Positions 1 to 11,533 of a stretch of 64,000 nucleotides of DNA are shown piece by piece. This DNA comes from Aselliscus stoliczkanus. Lineage: Eukaryota; Chordata; Mammalia; Chiroptera; Hipposideridae. The notes under the pieces are model-generated. The model saw only the letters and a list, made by a program, of their open reading frames with translations. It was not told where the DNA came from and made no database searches. The translations under genes and the position numbers were made by a program. The stretch is taken from the NCBI GenBank assembly GCA_033961575.1, contig CM066738.1, forward strand, positions 71,719,478 to 71,783,477, written 5' to 3'. The stretch's first letter is position 1, and the number at the start of each line of letters is the position of its first letter.

Positions 1-3000
1 TGAGATACCTCCATACTGATTTCCATAATGGCTGCACCAATCTGCAGTCCCACCAACAGTGCACCAGGGCTCCCTTTTCTCTACAACCTCACCAGCACTT
101 CGTTGTTTGTTGATTTATTGATGACAGCCATTCTGACCAGAGTGAGGTGGTGTCTCATTGTGGTTTTTATTTACATTTCTCTAATGATTAATGAGGTGGA
201 ACACCTTTTAATATGCTTGTTGATCATTTGTATGTCCTCTTTAGAGAAATGTCTCTTCTTATCCTCTGCCTATTTTTCTATTGGGTTGTTTGGTTTTTTG
301 GTGTTGAGTTGAATGAGTGTTTTATAAATTTTGGACATTAACCCCTTATCAGACATATTGTTGGCAAATGTCTTCTCCCATTCAGTACACTGCCTTTTTG
401 TTTTATTGATGATTTCCTTTGCTGTGAAAATACTTTTAAGTTTGATGTAATCCCATATATTTATTTTTTCTTTTATTTCTCTTGCCCAAGGGGATATATC
501 CGTAAAAATATAACTGGGGGTAATGTCTGCAAATTTACTTCCTATGTTGTCTTCTAGAAGTTATATGATTTCAGGTCTTACATTTAGGTCTTTATGAATT
601 TTGAATTTGTTCTCGTATATGATGTAAGTAGGTGGCCCATTTTCATTTTTTTGAATGTGTCACTCCAATTTTCGCAGCACCATTTATTGAATAGACTATC
701 TTTACTCCAATGTAAATTCTTGCTTCCATTGTCATAGACTAATGACCATATATGGATGGGTTTATTTCTGGAATCTCTATTCTGTTCCACTGATCTATGT
801 GTCTGTTTTTATGTCAGTACCATACTGTTTTGATTACTATACCTTGTAGTATGATTTGATGTCAGGTAGCATGATACCTCCCACTTTGTTCTTATTTCTC
901 AAGATTGCTGTAGCTATTCCAGGTCTTTTATGGTTCCATATAAATTTTAGCATTATATGTTCTATTTCTGAGAAAAATATCTTAGGCAGTTTGATAAGAA
1001 TTGCATTGATCTATATATTGCCTTCAGTAGTATTGACATTTTAACCATATTAATTCTTCCTATCCATGAACATGGTATGTATTTCCATTTATTTGTATCC
1101 CCTTTGATTTCTCTCTTCAGTGCCTTATAATTTTATGAGTACAGGTCTTTTACTTCTTTGGTTAAGTTTATTCCTAGATATTTTATTGTTTTTGAAGCAA
1201 TTGTAAATGGGATTGATTTCCTGATTTCTTCTGGTAGTTTATTATTGGTGTATACAAATGTAATTGATTTATGAATATTAATTTTGTATCCTGCTACCTT
1301 ACTAAATTCATTTATCAGTCCAAACAATTTTTTCGTGGAGTTGTTGGGATTCTCTATATATAGTATCATGTCATCTGCATATAATGACAATTTCCTTCCT
1401 CTTTTCCAATTTGGATGCTTTTTATTTCATTTTCTTGTCTGATTGCTGTGGCTAGAACTTCCAGAACTATGTTGAATAGAAGTGGTGAAAGTGGGCAGCC
1501 TTGTCTTGTTCCTGATCATAAGGGGAAAGCTTTTAGCCTTTCCCCATTGAGTACGATGTTTGCTGTGGGCTTATCATGTATAGCCTTTATTATGTTCAGA
1601 TATGATCCCTGTATTCCCATTTTGCTAAGAGTTTTTATCGTAAATGGCTGCTGGATTTTGTCAAATGCTTTTCCTACATCTATTGATATGATCATATGAT
1701 TTTTATTTTTCATTTTGTTAATGTGATGTATAACGTTAATTGATTTGTGGATATTGAACCAGGCTTGCATACCAGGTGTCTATAACACTTGATCGTGGTG
1801 TACGATCTTTTTAATGTGTTGCTGAATTCGGTTTGCTACTATGTTGTTGAGGATTTTTGCATCTATGTTCATTAGGGATATCGGCCCGTAATTTTCTTTT
1901 TTTGTAATATCTTTGTCTGATTTGGGAATCAGAGTAATAGTGGCATCATAAAATGTGCTTGGTAGCCTTCCTTCCTTTTGTATTTTTTGGAATAGTTTGA
2001 GGAGAATAGGTATTAAATATTTTTGAATGTTTTGTAAAATTCACCTCTGAAGCCATCAGGTCCAGGATTTAGGTTTGTTGGAAGCTTGTTGATTACTGAT
2101 TCAGTTTCTTTGGTAGTAATCAGTCTGTTCAGAGTTTCTGTTCTTTCTTGGTTCAGACTTGGTAGATTGTATGCTTCTAGAAGTTTATCCATTACTTCTA
2201 GATTGTCGACTTTGTTGGCATATAGTTGCTCATATTATTTTCTTAAAATTTTCCATATTTCTGTGGTATCTGTTGTCACTTCTCCTCTTTCATTTCTGAT
2301 TTTATTAATTTGGATCATCTCTCTCTTTTTCTAGGTGAGTCTGGCTAAGGGTTTGTCGATTTTGTTTATCTCTTCAAAAAACCAGCTCTTGGTTTCACTG
2401 ATCTTTTGTATTATTTTTTTGGTCTCTATTTCATTTATTTCTGTTCTGGTCTTTATTATTTACTTCCTTGTATTCCCTTTGAGCTTGTTTTGCTGTCCTT
2501 TTTTCAGTTCCCTGAGGTATAAACATAGTATGTTGATTTGAGATTTTTCTTATTTCCTTAAATAGGCTTGAATTGCTATGAATTTCCCTCTTAGGACTTC
2601 TTTTGCTGCATCCCATAGATTTGGGGTTGTTGTGTTTTCATTTTCATTTCTCTTGAGGTAGGTTTTGATTTCTTCCTTGATCTCATTTTTGACCCACTCG
2701 CTATTTAGTAGCATGTTATTCAGCCTCTTGTATTTGTGGATTTCTTGTGGCTTTCCAGATTCCTTCTCATAATTGATTTCTAGTTTCATAGCCTTATGGT
2801 TGGAGAAGATGCTTGATATGATTTAAATTTTCTTAAATTTATTGAGACTTGTTTTGTGGCCTACCATGTGGTCTATCTTGGAAAATGTTCCATGCGCACT
2901 TGAGAAGAATGTATATTGTTGCTTTGGGGTGAAATGCTGTAAAAATATTGATTAAATCTAGCTAGTCTAAAGTGTCATTTAAGACCACTGTTTCCGTGCT

Positions 3001-3482
3001 GTTTTTCTGTCTGGAGAACCTGTCCATTGGTGACAACGGGGTGTTGAAGTCCCCTAGTACCATAGTGCTACTGTTGATCTCCAATTTTATGTCGGTCATA
3101 AAGTGTTTTATATATTTAAGAGCTCCTATGTTTGGGTGCATAGATGTTTAATAGGATGATGTCCTCATGCCCTCTTGTTGGATCGAACCCTTTATCATTA
3201 TTTAATGCCCTTCTTTGACTTTTAATGTAGTCTTCATTTTAAAGTCTATTTTGTCCAAAATAAGTATTGCTACTCCAGCTTTTTTCTCATTTCCATTTGA
3301 GTGAAATATCGTATTCCATCTCTTTACTTTCAGCCTGTATGTGACTTTTGATCTGAGATGAGTAAACAGCATATGCATGGGTTCTGTTTTCTTATGCACT
3401 CAGCCACTCTATGTCTTTTGATTGGAGCATTTAGCCCATTCACATTTAAAGTGATTATTGATTGGTGCATATTTATTGCCAT
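1..3482 (-). pseudogene. L1-A ORF2 remnant (endonuclease and reverse transcriptase)
   Basis: ORF2 encodes the L1 endonuclease and reverse transcriptase used for target-primed reverse transcription. The start codon is recognisable at 3482 (MAIN... as in L1-D). The reverse-transcriptase signature [10 protein letters not shown] is readable near 1350-1390, and [13 protein letters not shown] near 1640-1690. The coding potential is split into many short frames, so no functional product is expected. The C-terminus lies beyond position 1. Confidence 0.85.
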
Positions 3483-3538
3483 TTTGTTATTCGTATTTCT
3501 AGTCTTCCCTGGTTATCTTGTTTCCCTCTTTCTTCTGT

Positions 3539-4404
3539 TTAAAAAAGTCCTTTTAACATTCCCTGCAATGCTGGCTTAGTGGTAATGAATCCTTAAGCTT
3601 ATTCTTTTCTGAGAAGCTCTTTATTTCTCCTTCAATTTTAAGTGATAGCCTTGTTGGGTTGAGCAATCTTGGTTGAAGGCCTTAGTTTTGCATCACTTTG
3701 AATATTTCCTGCCACTCCCTTCTGGCCTGCAGAGTTTCTGTAGAAAAGTCAGCTGTTAGTCTTATAGGAGTTCCTTTGTATGTAACCTGCTGACTTTCTC
3801 TTGCTGCTTTCAGGATTCTGTGTTTGTTTAACATTTGCAATTTTAACTATGATGTGTCTTGATGTGGGCCTGTTTGAGTTCAGCTTGTTTGGAACTCTCT
3901 GCACTTCCTGGGCTTGTATGTCGATTACCTTCACTAGGGTAGGGAAGTTTTCAGTCATTATTTCTTCAAATACATTCTGGATCCCTTGCTTTTTCTGTTC
4001 TCATTCTGGTATTCCTATGATCTGCTTGTTTTTTCACTTGATGTTGTCCCACAGGTCTCTTAAACTATTTTCATTGTCTTTTATTCTTTTTCTTTTTGTT
4101 CCAACTGGGTAATTTCTGCTATTTTGTCTTCTCGATCTCTGACCCAATCCTCTGCTTCATCTATTCTACTGGTGATTCCTTCAAGTGTGTTCTTCATTTC
4201 AGTTATTGTATGCTTTAGTTCTAACTGGTTGTTTTTTATGATTTCTCTATCCATATTTATGTCCTCACTAAGTTCCTTAAACATTCTTATCATCAGTGTT
4301 CTAAACTTTGTCTCTGAAAGGTTGCATACCTCCGTTTCATTTAGTGCCATTTCTAGAGGTTTCTTCTGATCTTTTACGTGGGACATGTTTCTTTGTTTCT
4401 TCAT
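3539..4404 (-). pseudogene. L1-A ORF1 remnant (RNA-binding chaperone)
   Basis: ORF1 encodes the coiled-coil, RRM-containing RNA chaperone of the L1 ribonucleoprotein. The N-terminal third is open (MKKQRNMSHV, then a charged heptad-rich stretch RIDEAEDWVRDREDKIAEI). The central RRM part (NRPTSRHIIVKIA) is in another frame at 3749-3958. The end aligns with the intact copy at 15404-16279, including the final MLKG motif before a stop at 3539-3541. Frameshifts make it a pseudogene. Confidence 0.82.
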
Positions 4405-7085
4405 TCTGGCTGTCACTCTGTGTTTGCTTCAATATATTAGAGAGAGCATCTATGTCTCTCAGTAATTGCTGGGTGGTCTTGTAATATGTGTTCTTATATT
4501 CAAATTGCACAGTCTCTGAATTTTCCTGTCCCATGTGTTCCAGAGGTGTCACTGTTCAAGTTTCTCTTTACTTGCTTTTGGCTTGTCAGAGGGTGGGATT
4601 GACCCTCAGACTGATTAGCAGGGAGAATTTGCTATGTTCATTGTGTATGAGATGCTGTGTGGAGGTTGACCCTCTCTGAGGAGGCTTGGCCACTGTGGGC
4701 TCTTGTGCCTGTGGAAAATGTCCTTTGAGAGTGCCACTTGTAGGTTCAACCAGATAGTACTCTGGTTTTGTCTAACACTGGCTTCTGGGTGTATTTGTTC
4801 TGGTGTCTATTGGGCAGGGCTCCCACTCAGAGGCATTTCAAACCTGTCTGTTACTGGTCTGTATCCGCCTGGTAGGTGCCTCAAGGATGTATGCAGCTGG
4901 CTGCTGCCTTTGATGGACCTGAGGTCATGGAGGGATGGTCTTTGTGTGAACTGAATCTGGCTGTCCCCAGTATTTGGTTCTGAGGCAGTTTAGGAAAAGG
5001 CCCAGGGCTGGCTAGGCCTGTTGCTACCTGTCCGATGCCAGTAAGGCCTACCTTTTGAAATAGGCTCTTTAGGGGCATGTGTTTGGCTATTTGACCTGGT
5101 GTTGAGGGTGCCTTTGCAATGTGACACTAGCTTGGTAAGATGGAGTTCAAGTGAGTTATGCAATGTGATTGGTAGTTTTCAAGATGGTAATGCAGATTCA
5201 GGTCTTACACCAAAACCTGGCCTGTGACCCCCTTGTAGAGCGTCTCAAGGACATTACAGCCAGCCTCCACCTCGTGGTCACAGATTCATGAAAGCTGCTC
5301 CTGAGTGGCTATGGTGCAGGTTTGTGGTCACTGAATACCATAAAGATGACCCCAGGGTTCTGCGGACAACCTTCTTCCACAGTTGTAAAAAAACCTTTTC
5401 CACAGTTTGTATGGGTGGGGCCAGTCACCCTGGCACCCTGATTGACCCTGGCAATGCAGCTCTAGGTGGGCGAGGTGGTGTTACAGTTGTGTAAAGGCTG
5501 TGATCAGTGGTTTCTACAAATTCAATGTAGTGTCTGCTCCTGGACCAGGGCTAAGTCCACATCCACTTCATAAAACAAATCATAGCAAGGCAACCCAACA
5601 ACACCATAAAACAAATACACTCCCACAGAAACTCTATAAGCAATAATCAGACAGGAGAAACAAAAATATATAAAAGAGACACAAGCACAAACACAGGAGA
5701 ACAAGATAGAAAAACAGTGACCATAGCTATATTCTGATAAACAAGTCAGGGAAAACAATGACAAAAAGAAAACAGATGAAAGAAAGAAGGAAAAGGAACA
5801 AAAAGATGAAAGAGAAGAAAAGAAAAACAATAATAATTATAAAGAAAGGGGGAAGAACAAAAAAGAAAAGGAAAATAGGAAAAAAAAAAAAAGAAAAAGC
5901 TCTCTGCCTGCTTTAATCTGCAGACCACTTGTTCAGCAATAGAGAGTCTCTGGGTGACTCAGCACCAGCTGTGTTGGGGGAAAGGGCCCAATGCACCATG
6001 TGCCAGCCTCTCTCTCTGGTGTTCAGTGAGCTTCCCGCAATTAGCTGCTGTGTGCTCTGGGGCCGTGATCACCACCAAAAATCCTCACAGGTTGCAATGG
6101 GATATCCACTGCTGCAAAAACCCTCTGTGGCCTGTGGAGGTGGTGGCGGGACACCAGGGGTTCAGGGTGCCCCCAGCAACACAGCTGTAGGTGGGCAGGG
6201 CAGGCCCCCAAGGCACCACGGGGTGCAGTCAGTGGCACCCACCAAGTCAGAGCAGTGTGGACTCCTGGACCACCAACGACCCCGCACAATGTGCCACGAA
6301 TGCCCCAGCCAGATCATGCAGGCATTGCACAGCTCCCGGCCCAACACTCCCAGGAAAACTCCCAGTCTCAGCCTGTCCCAATCAGCCACTCGCAGATTAG
6401 GCAAAGCAGCCCAACATCCAGTCACCTCCCTCGCAATTCTGCACATGAGTGTGGAGAGTGGGGACCCAAGGCACTCTCATATCTCAATGAGCAGCCAGTT
6501 GGAGCCTGAGCAAGCCCGCCAGGCATTTCCCTGGCTATGCAGCACAAACAGTGCGGAGGGTGGGGACCTAAGGCAGCATGTGCATTTATGCACACATGCA
6601 CGCCTTCGCCAATTCCACCAGACCAATGCTGTCAGACCTGACCCTCTTTGGAAGGGCCCAATCCTGAAAAAATGGCACCCTCCTGTGCACTACTTGTGTG
6701 CAAGCTCCACACCAGGGTAACAATGGTCGCAAAACCTCCAGGTCCTGAGCGAAAGGCACTCTGTTCAGCCCTTCCCTGCAGGCTCCCGGGCCCGGCCCAC
6801 ACAGCTGCTCCCTCCACCAGGGACCAGGTGAGTGCTCACCAGCGAGCGAGTCCACGTGCCAGCTTCACTGGTTCTCTAGCCGCCCTCAGGGTCTCCGCCT
6901 CTCCTTCCAGACTGGATGTGGCCTCCTCTTTAAGTCCATCTTTTAGAGGTTCTGTTCATCTAGAGTTCAGGGTACTTCTGAGGTTGAATGTTGTAGAAAT
7001 TATTTGTAATTTTGATGTGATCCTGGGAGGCAGTTGGCACAATGTCCATCTATTCTGCCATGTTACTGGAAGTCCCCTGTATCTT

Positions 7086-9301
7086 CAATTTTCACTTTGC
7101 TGAGAATTTTTATCATAAACAGATACTGGGTTTTGTCAAATCCTTTTTCTGCATCTATTGATATTATCATATGATTTTAATCTTTCACTTTGTTTTTGTG
7201 TTGTATCATGTTAATTGATTTGTGGATATTGAACCAACTTTGCATTCCAGGATTAAATCCCACTTTATCATATGATCTTTTTAATGTATTGCTGAATTCA
7301 GTTTGCTAATATTTTGTTAAGGATTTTTGTATCTATGTTCATTAGGGATATTGGAATATAATTTCCTTTCTTTCTTTATTGTAATATCTTTGTCTGGTTT
7401 TGGAACCACCTTATTTGGGACTCTCTGTGCTTTCTGGGCTTGTATGTCTATTTCCTTTGATAGGTATGGAATTTTCCCATAATTTTTTGCTTGAAATACG
7501 TTTTAAATTACTTGCTCTCTTTCTTCTACTTCTGGTTACCCCTATGATGTGAATTTTGGGACACTTGATGTTGTCCCAAAAAATTATCCTCATTCTTTTT
7601 GGATTCTTTTTTTTTTTTTTTTTTTTTTTGCTGTTCTGATGGAGTGATTTCTGCTATCTTCTCTTTCGAATCATTGATTTGATCCTCTGCTTCATTTAAT
7701 CTACTGTTGATTTCTTTTAATGTATTCTTTGTTTCAGTTATTGTATTCTTCATTTTTGACTGTTTTTTTTAAATGTTTTCTATTTCCATTTTTCTGTTTC
7801 CTATCTCTTTGTTGAAGTTCTCACTAAGTTCCTTAAGCATCCTTATAACCAGTGTTTCAAACTCTGCATCTGGTGGATTGTTTAATTATTTTTGTTTAAT
7901 TGTTTTTCTGGAGCTATGTTCTGTTCTTTCATTTGGGACATATTGATTTGCGTCCCCATTTTGACTACCTCGCTTTGACTGCCTCCCCATTAAGACTGCC
8001 CAGTCTTAGTAGAGTGGCCTTATGTAGTAGGTGTCCTGTGGGGCCCAGTGGCATAGTCTCCCTTGTTACCTAAGCTGGGTATTCCAGATATATCCTTTGT
8101 GTACATGGTGTGTGCCCTTCTGTTGTAGTTGAGCCTTGGTTGCTGTTTATATTTCAGTAGGAGGAATTGACCCTCAGGCTGATTGGTTGTGAGGACTGGC
8201 CATGACTACAGTGGAGGAGCTGTGGTGCAGGGACTGACCCTGTGGTACAGGATTCACTTTAGCAAGTCTCTGGTGCCAGCACAGTCTTCCCTTTAGGTGT
8301 GTCATCCTCAGGGGTAGTTGGGTGGTGCTCCTGCCAGGTCTGCAGCTGGCCACAGGGCATACTGGCCTTGGGGCCTCCTGGGAGGGGCCCAACTACAGGC
8401 CAAGTTCAGCTGCAGCATGTGCCCTGCCTTGGACCACCTGGTATGAGCCACAAAGCAATCTACAGATGGCCCCAACTCACGCTGGGCATGGCTGTATCTG
8501 GATAAAGCCAAGCCTCCAATCAAGGTGCTGCTGCCAATGCTGGGCTTGGGGAAGCTCACCAAGAAGTGTAGGACATGCTGAAGCTAGATGCTGCTTATTT
8601 GGGGTTTGTGAAACTTTGAGAGATTTTAGCAAATCTGTGGCATGAGCCGAGACAGGCCATTTGAATGGAAGTGGTTTGGGTGTGTCCTGAAGTTGGATGG
8701 GGCAGGGCCTCATGGAATCACCAAAGTTGGGATGGGGGAGGGCTAAACAAAGAAACAGTGGCTTCTGCCTGCACTTCTGTCTGGGAGAAAGTTGCCCCAC
8801 TAGCCCTTGCCCTGGAACCAGACAATTCACTTCCTCCCCATATGTTCCTGGTGACTTTCAAGCTGCTGCCTCAGGGATGGAGCTCAGAGAGAATGAGTCC
8901 TTCAGTGAGTAAGTCCATAGTGGGCCGTTTAAAAGGATCACCTGGGAGTCCAGCAGCCTTGTGTCACTCAGCCAGAATCTCCACTGGTTTTCACAGCCAG
9001 AAGTTGTGGGGACTTCATTTCCTGGCACTGGAACCAAGGGCTGATGAACCTGGTGTAGATTCCCCTCGGTCCTATGGTGGGACCTCTGCAGCTCAGATAT
9101 TCCTTCTGATTTTTAATTGCCATACATGAGTGTTCTACATCTCCACCCCTCCTGCCAGTCTTGATGTGGTTTCTTCTGTATGTCCTTAGTTATAGGACTT
9201 CCAGGCAATTTTCAATGATGGTTGTTTGTAGTTTCGTTATAATTTTGATGTGGTTGTAAGAGGAGGCTAGCACAGTGTTTACCTACACCACCATCTTGAC
9301 T
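7086..9301 (-). mobile_element. L1-B: antisense L1 with large internal deletion
   Basis: The left part (7086-7400) matches the middle of ORF2. It is joined directly to ORF1 sequence (about 7402-7800, SRLNEAEDQINDS coiled-coil), followed by about 1.4 kb of 5'UTR that ends in the L1 5' signature ccaccatcttg near 9290-9300. All of ORF2 5' to the reverse-transcriptase region is missing. A poly-T run of about 23 nt at 7607-7629 sits inside the ORF1 remnant. No functional ORF remains. Confidence 0.75.
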
Positions 9302-10534
9302 GAAAAAAACTCTAACATTTTTTGTAATACTGGCTTGATGGTGATGAACTCCTTTAGCATTTTCTTGTCTGGGAAGCTCTTTATCTCTCTTTCAATTTTA
9401 AATGATAGTCTTGCTGGATAAATTAGTCTTGGTTGTAGGTCCTTGCTTTTCATCACTTCAAATATTTTTAGCCAATGCCTTCTTACCTGCAAAGTTTCTG
9501 TTGAGAAATCAGCTGACAATCTGTCTCATGGGAGCTCCCTTGTAACTAGTTGCCTTTCTCTTGCTGCTTTTAAGATTCTCTCTTTGTCTTCAACCTTTGG
9601 CATTTTAATTATGATGTGTCTTGGTGTGGGCCTTTTTGGGTTCATATTGTTTGGGGCTCTCTGAGCTTGTTGGACTTGTATGTCTATTTTCTTTTCCAGG
9701 GTAGGAAAGTTTTCAGTCATTATTTCTTCAAATACGTTCTCAATCCCTTTCTTTCTCTTTTCTCATTCTCATACTCTTGTGATGTTGTTATGCTTGATGT
9801 CGTCCCAAAGGTCCCTTGAACTATCCTCATTTTGTAAAATTCTTTTTTCTTTTCACTGTTCTGATTGGGTGTTTTCTGCTGCCTTGTCTTCCAAACCGCT
9901 GATTTGATCCTCTGCTTCATCTAATCTTCTATTGATTCCCACTAGTGCATTCTTCATTTCAGTTATTGCGTTCTTCATTTCTGATTTTTTTATGGTTTCT
10001 ATTTCCTTTTTTGTGTTTGCTATCTCTTTTTTGAAGTTCTCACTAAATTCCTTGAGCATCCTTATACTATTCTTTGTATTCTGTAGATTGCTTGCCTACA
10101 TTTCATTTAGTTCTATTTCTGGAGTTTTCTTTCCTGTTCTATTATTTGGGACATATTTCTTTGTTTTCTCACTTTGGCTGCCTCTATATGTTCTTTTTCT
10201 ATGTATTTGGTAGATCTGCTATGTCGCCCAATGTTGGCCGAGTAGTCTTATGTAGTAGGTGTCTTATGGAGCCCAGTAACACAGTCTTTCTGATCACCTG
10301 CACCAGGTGTGCCAGGTCTGTCCCTTTTGTGGGTTGTTTGTGCCTTCTATTATAGTTGAGCCTTGATTACTGTTGGCACATTGGTGGGTAAGACTGACCC
10401 TCATGCTGACTGGCTGTGGGATTTGGCCATGTCCACAACTCAAAGGCTGCTGTGTGGGGTCTTTTCCCCCCGGAGTGGGATTTGCCCCCATGGGCTTTGG
10501 TGCCTGCTGAGACCTACAGTTTTATCATTTTTTT
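9302..10534 (-). mobile_element. L1-C: antisense L1 fragment, ORF1 plus start of 5'UTR
   Basis: This begins at the C-terminal end of ORF1 immediately after the L1-B 5' end. It continues through the RRM region (PTPRHIIIKMPKV at 9526-9720) and coiled coil (RRLDEAEDQISGLEDKAAE, 9853-10059) into 5'UTR sequence. That sequence is interrupted at 10535 by a SINE and then by L1-D. ORF1 is split between frames. It is the third L1 piece in a row in the same orientation. Confidence 0.75.
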
Positions 10535-10996
10535 AAAAAGATTTTATTGGGTAATTGGGGGAGGGGAACAACGTTGGGGAATTGGGGAAGGGGAACAGAC
10601 AAGGTGCTGTCTTTTTGTTCTTCAGTCTAGTTGCAGAGGATGTTGCTTCACTGGCCCATGTTGGTATGATCATTGCACTCTTCCTGAATGAGGCAGATTG
10701 GTCACTGGCTTCTGAATGGTTGCTCACCACAGCTATTGGCAGCTCATGCTGGCTGCCAGCCACTCACGTTGGCTGCCAGCCACTCACGTTGGCTGCCAGC
10801 CACTCACTGTAGCCTATGACAGCCTACTGCAGCAGGGGCTGCAGCCTATACCGTCGCTGGGGCTTGCAGCCCAGCTCCAGGTGGAACTGTTGTTAGCTGT
10901 AGAGGGCAGTGTCACTGGCCCTCATACGTGGGATCTGAACCGGGGCCGCTGGCATCCCAAAACCAGCTCTTAACCAATGCACCACTTGGTCGGCCC
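10535..10996 (-). mobile_element. Long tRNA-derived SINE (T+ type), antisense
   Basis: Read on the minus strand it runs from a GGGCC-GACC-like tRNA head, through a body with GGCAGCC/GTGAGTGG repeats, to the tail CCCAATAAAATCTTT. The tail combines a polyadenylation signal with a pol III terminator. It is flanked by a perfect 14-bp target-site duplication, tttatcattttttt, at 10521-10534 and 10997-11010. The body contains about three exact 20-bp units at 10748-10808. Confidence 0.88.
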
Positions 10997-11533
10997 TTTA
11001 TCATTTTTTTTTCCTTTTTTAACCTCTTTTTTTTTTAAATTTTATTTTTAATTAGTTTCAGGTGTACAACACAGTGCAATAGTTATACATTTTACCCCTC
11101 AAAGTGACAACCCCCCACCCCCAGTTCGCCACCCCACTCCCCCCCATATCATATATATCTATTACTCTTCCTCTGACTCTCTTCCACAGTATAATCCACA
11201 TCCCGTGACTATCTATATATATTCAATTACAGTAGGTATACCACCTTTGCTTTAGTAATACAGTGCAGTGATCAAACTTCTACTCCATCCATGAAATGGT
11301 CTCCCTAACAAGACCTATGATCATCTGACATTCCACAGACTATTTACAACATTATTAATTATATTCCCCAAACTGTTTTTCCTATCCCAGTGGCAATATT
11401 GTAGTTGCCTATTTTTGCTATCTAATCCCTTCCCCTTCTCCCTCATCCCCATTCCTCTCCCAATTAGCAACCCTGATTTTTCGTCTATATCTATGAGACA
11501 GTTTCTGTTTACTTTGCTCATTCATACAGTTTT

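Larger units (their letters stand above)
1..7085 (-). mobile_element. L1-A: old LINE-1, antisense, 3' end cut by window edge
   Basis: Read on the minus strand this is an L1 from its 5' end near 7060 to the ORF2 3' region at position 1. The order is a long 5'UTR (about 4405-7060), ORF1 remnant, short gap, ORF2 remnant. The 5'UTR contains a block that is A-rich on the + strand at 5560-5900 and a GC-rich part at 5930-6900. Both ORFs carry frameshifts and stops, so the copy is dead. It lies antisense to LAMA3. The exact boundary with the next L1 (about 7085) is approximate. Confidence 0.9.

Noticed and set aside
5929..6720. 263-codon open frame on the + strand
   Set aside because: It is antisense to the GC-rich 5'UTR of L1-A, has biased composition and no domain, and its stop-free length is explained by base composition.
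8174..9129. Several overlapping 70-150-codon frames on both strands
   Set aside because: They lie in the L1-B 5'UTR, have no domain content, and exist in many frames at once.
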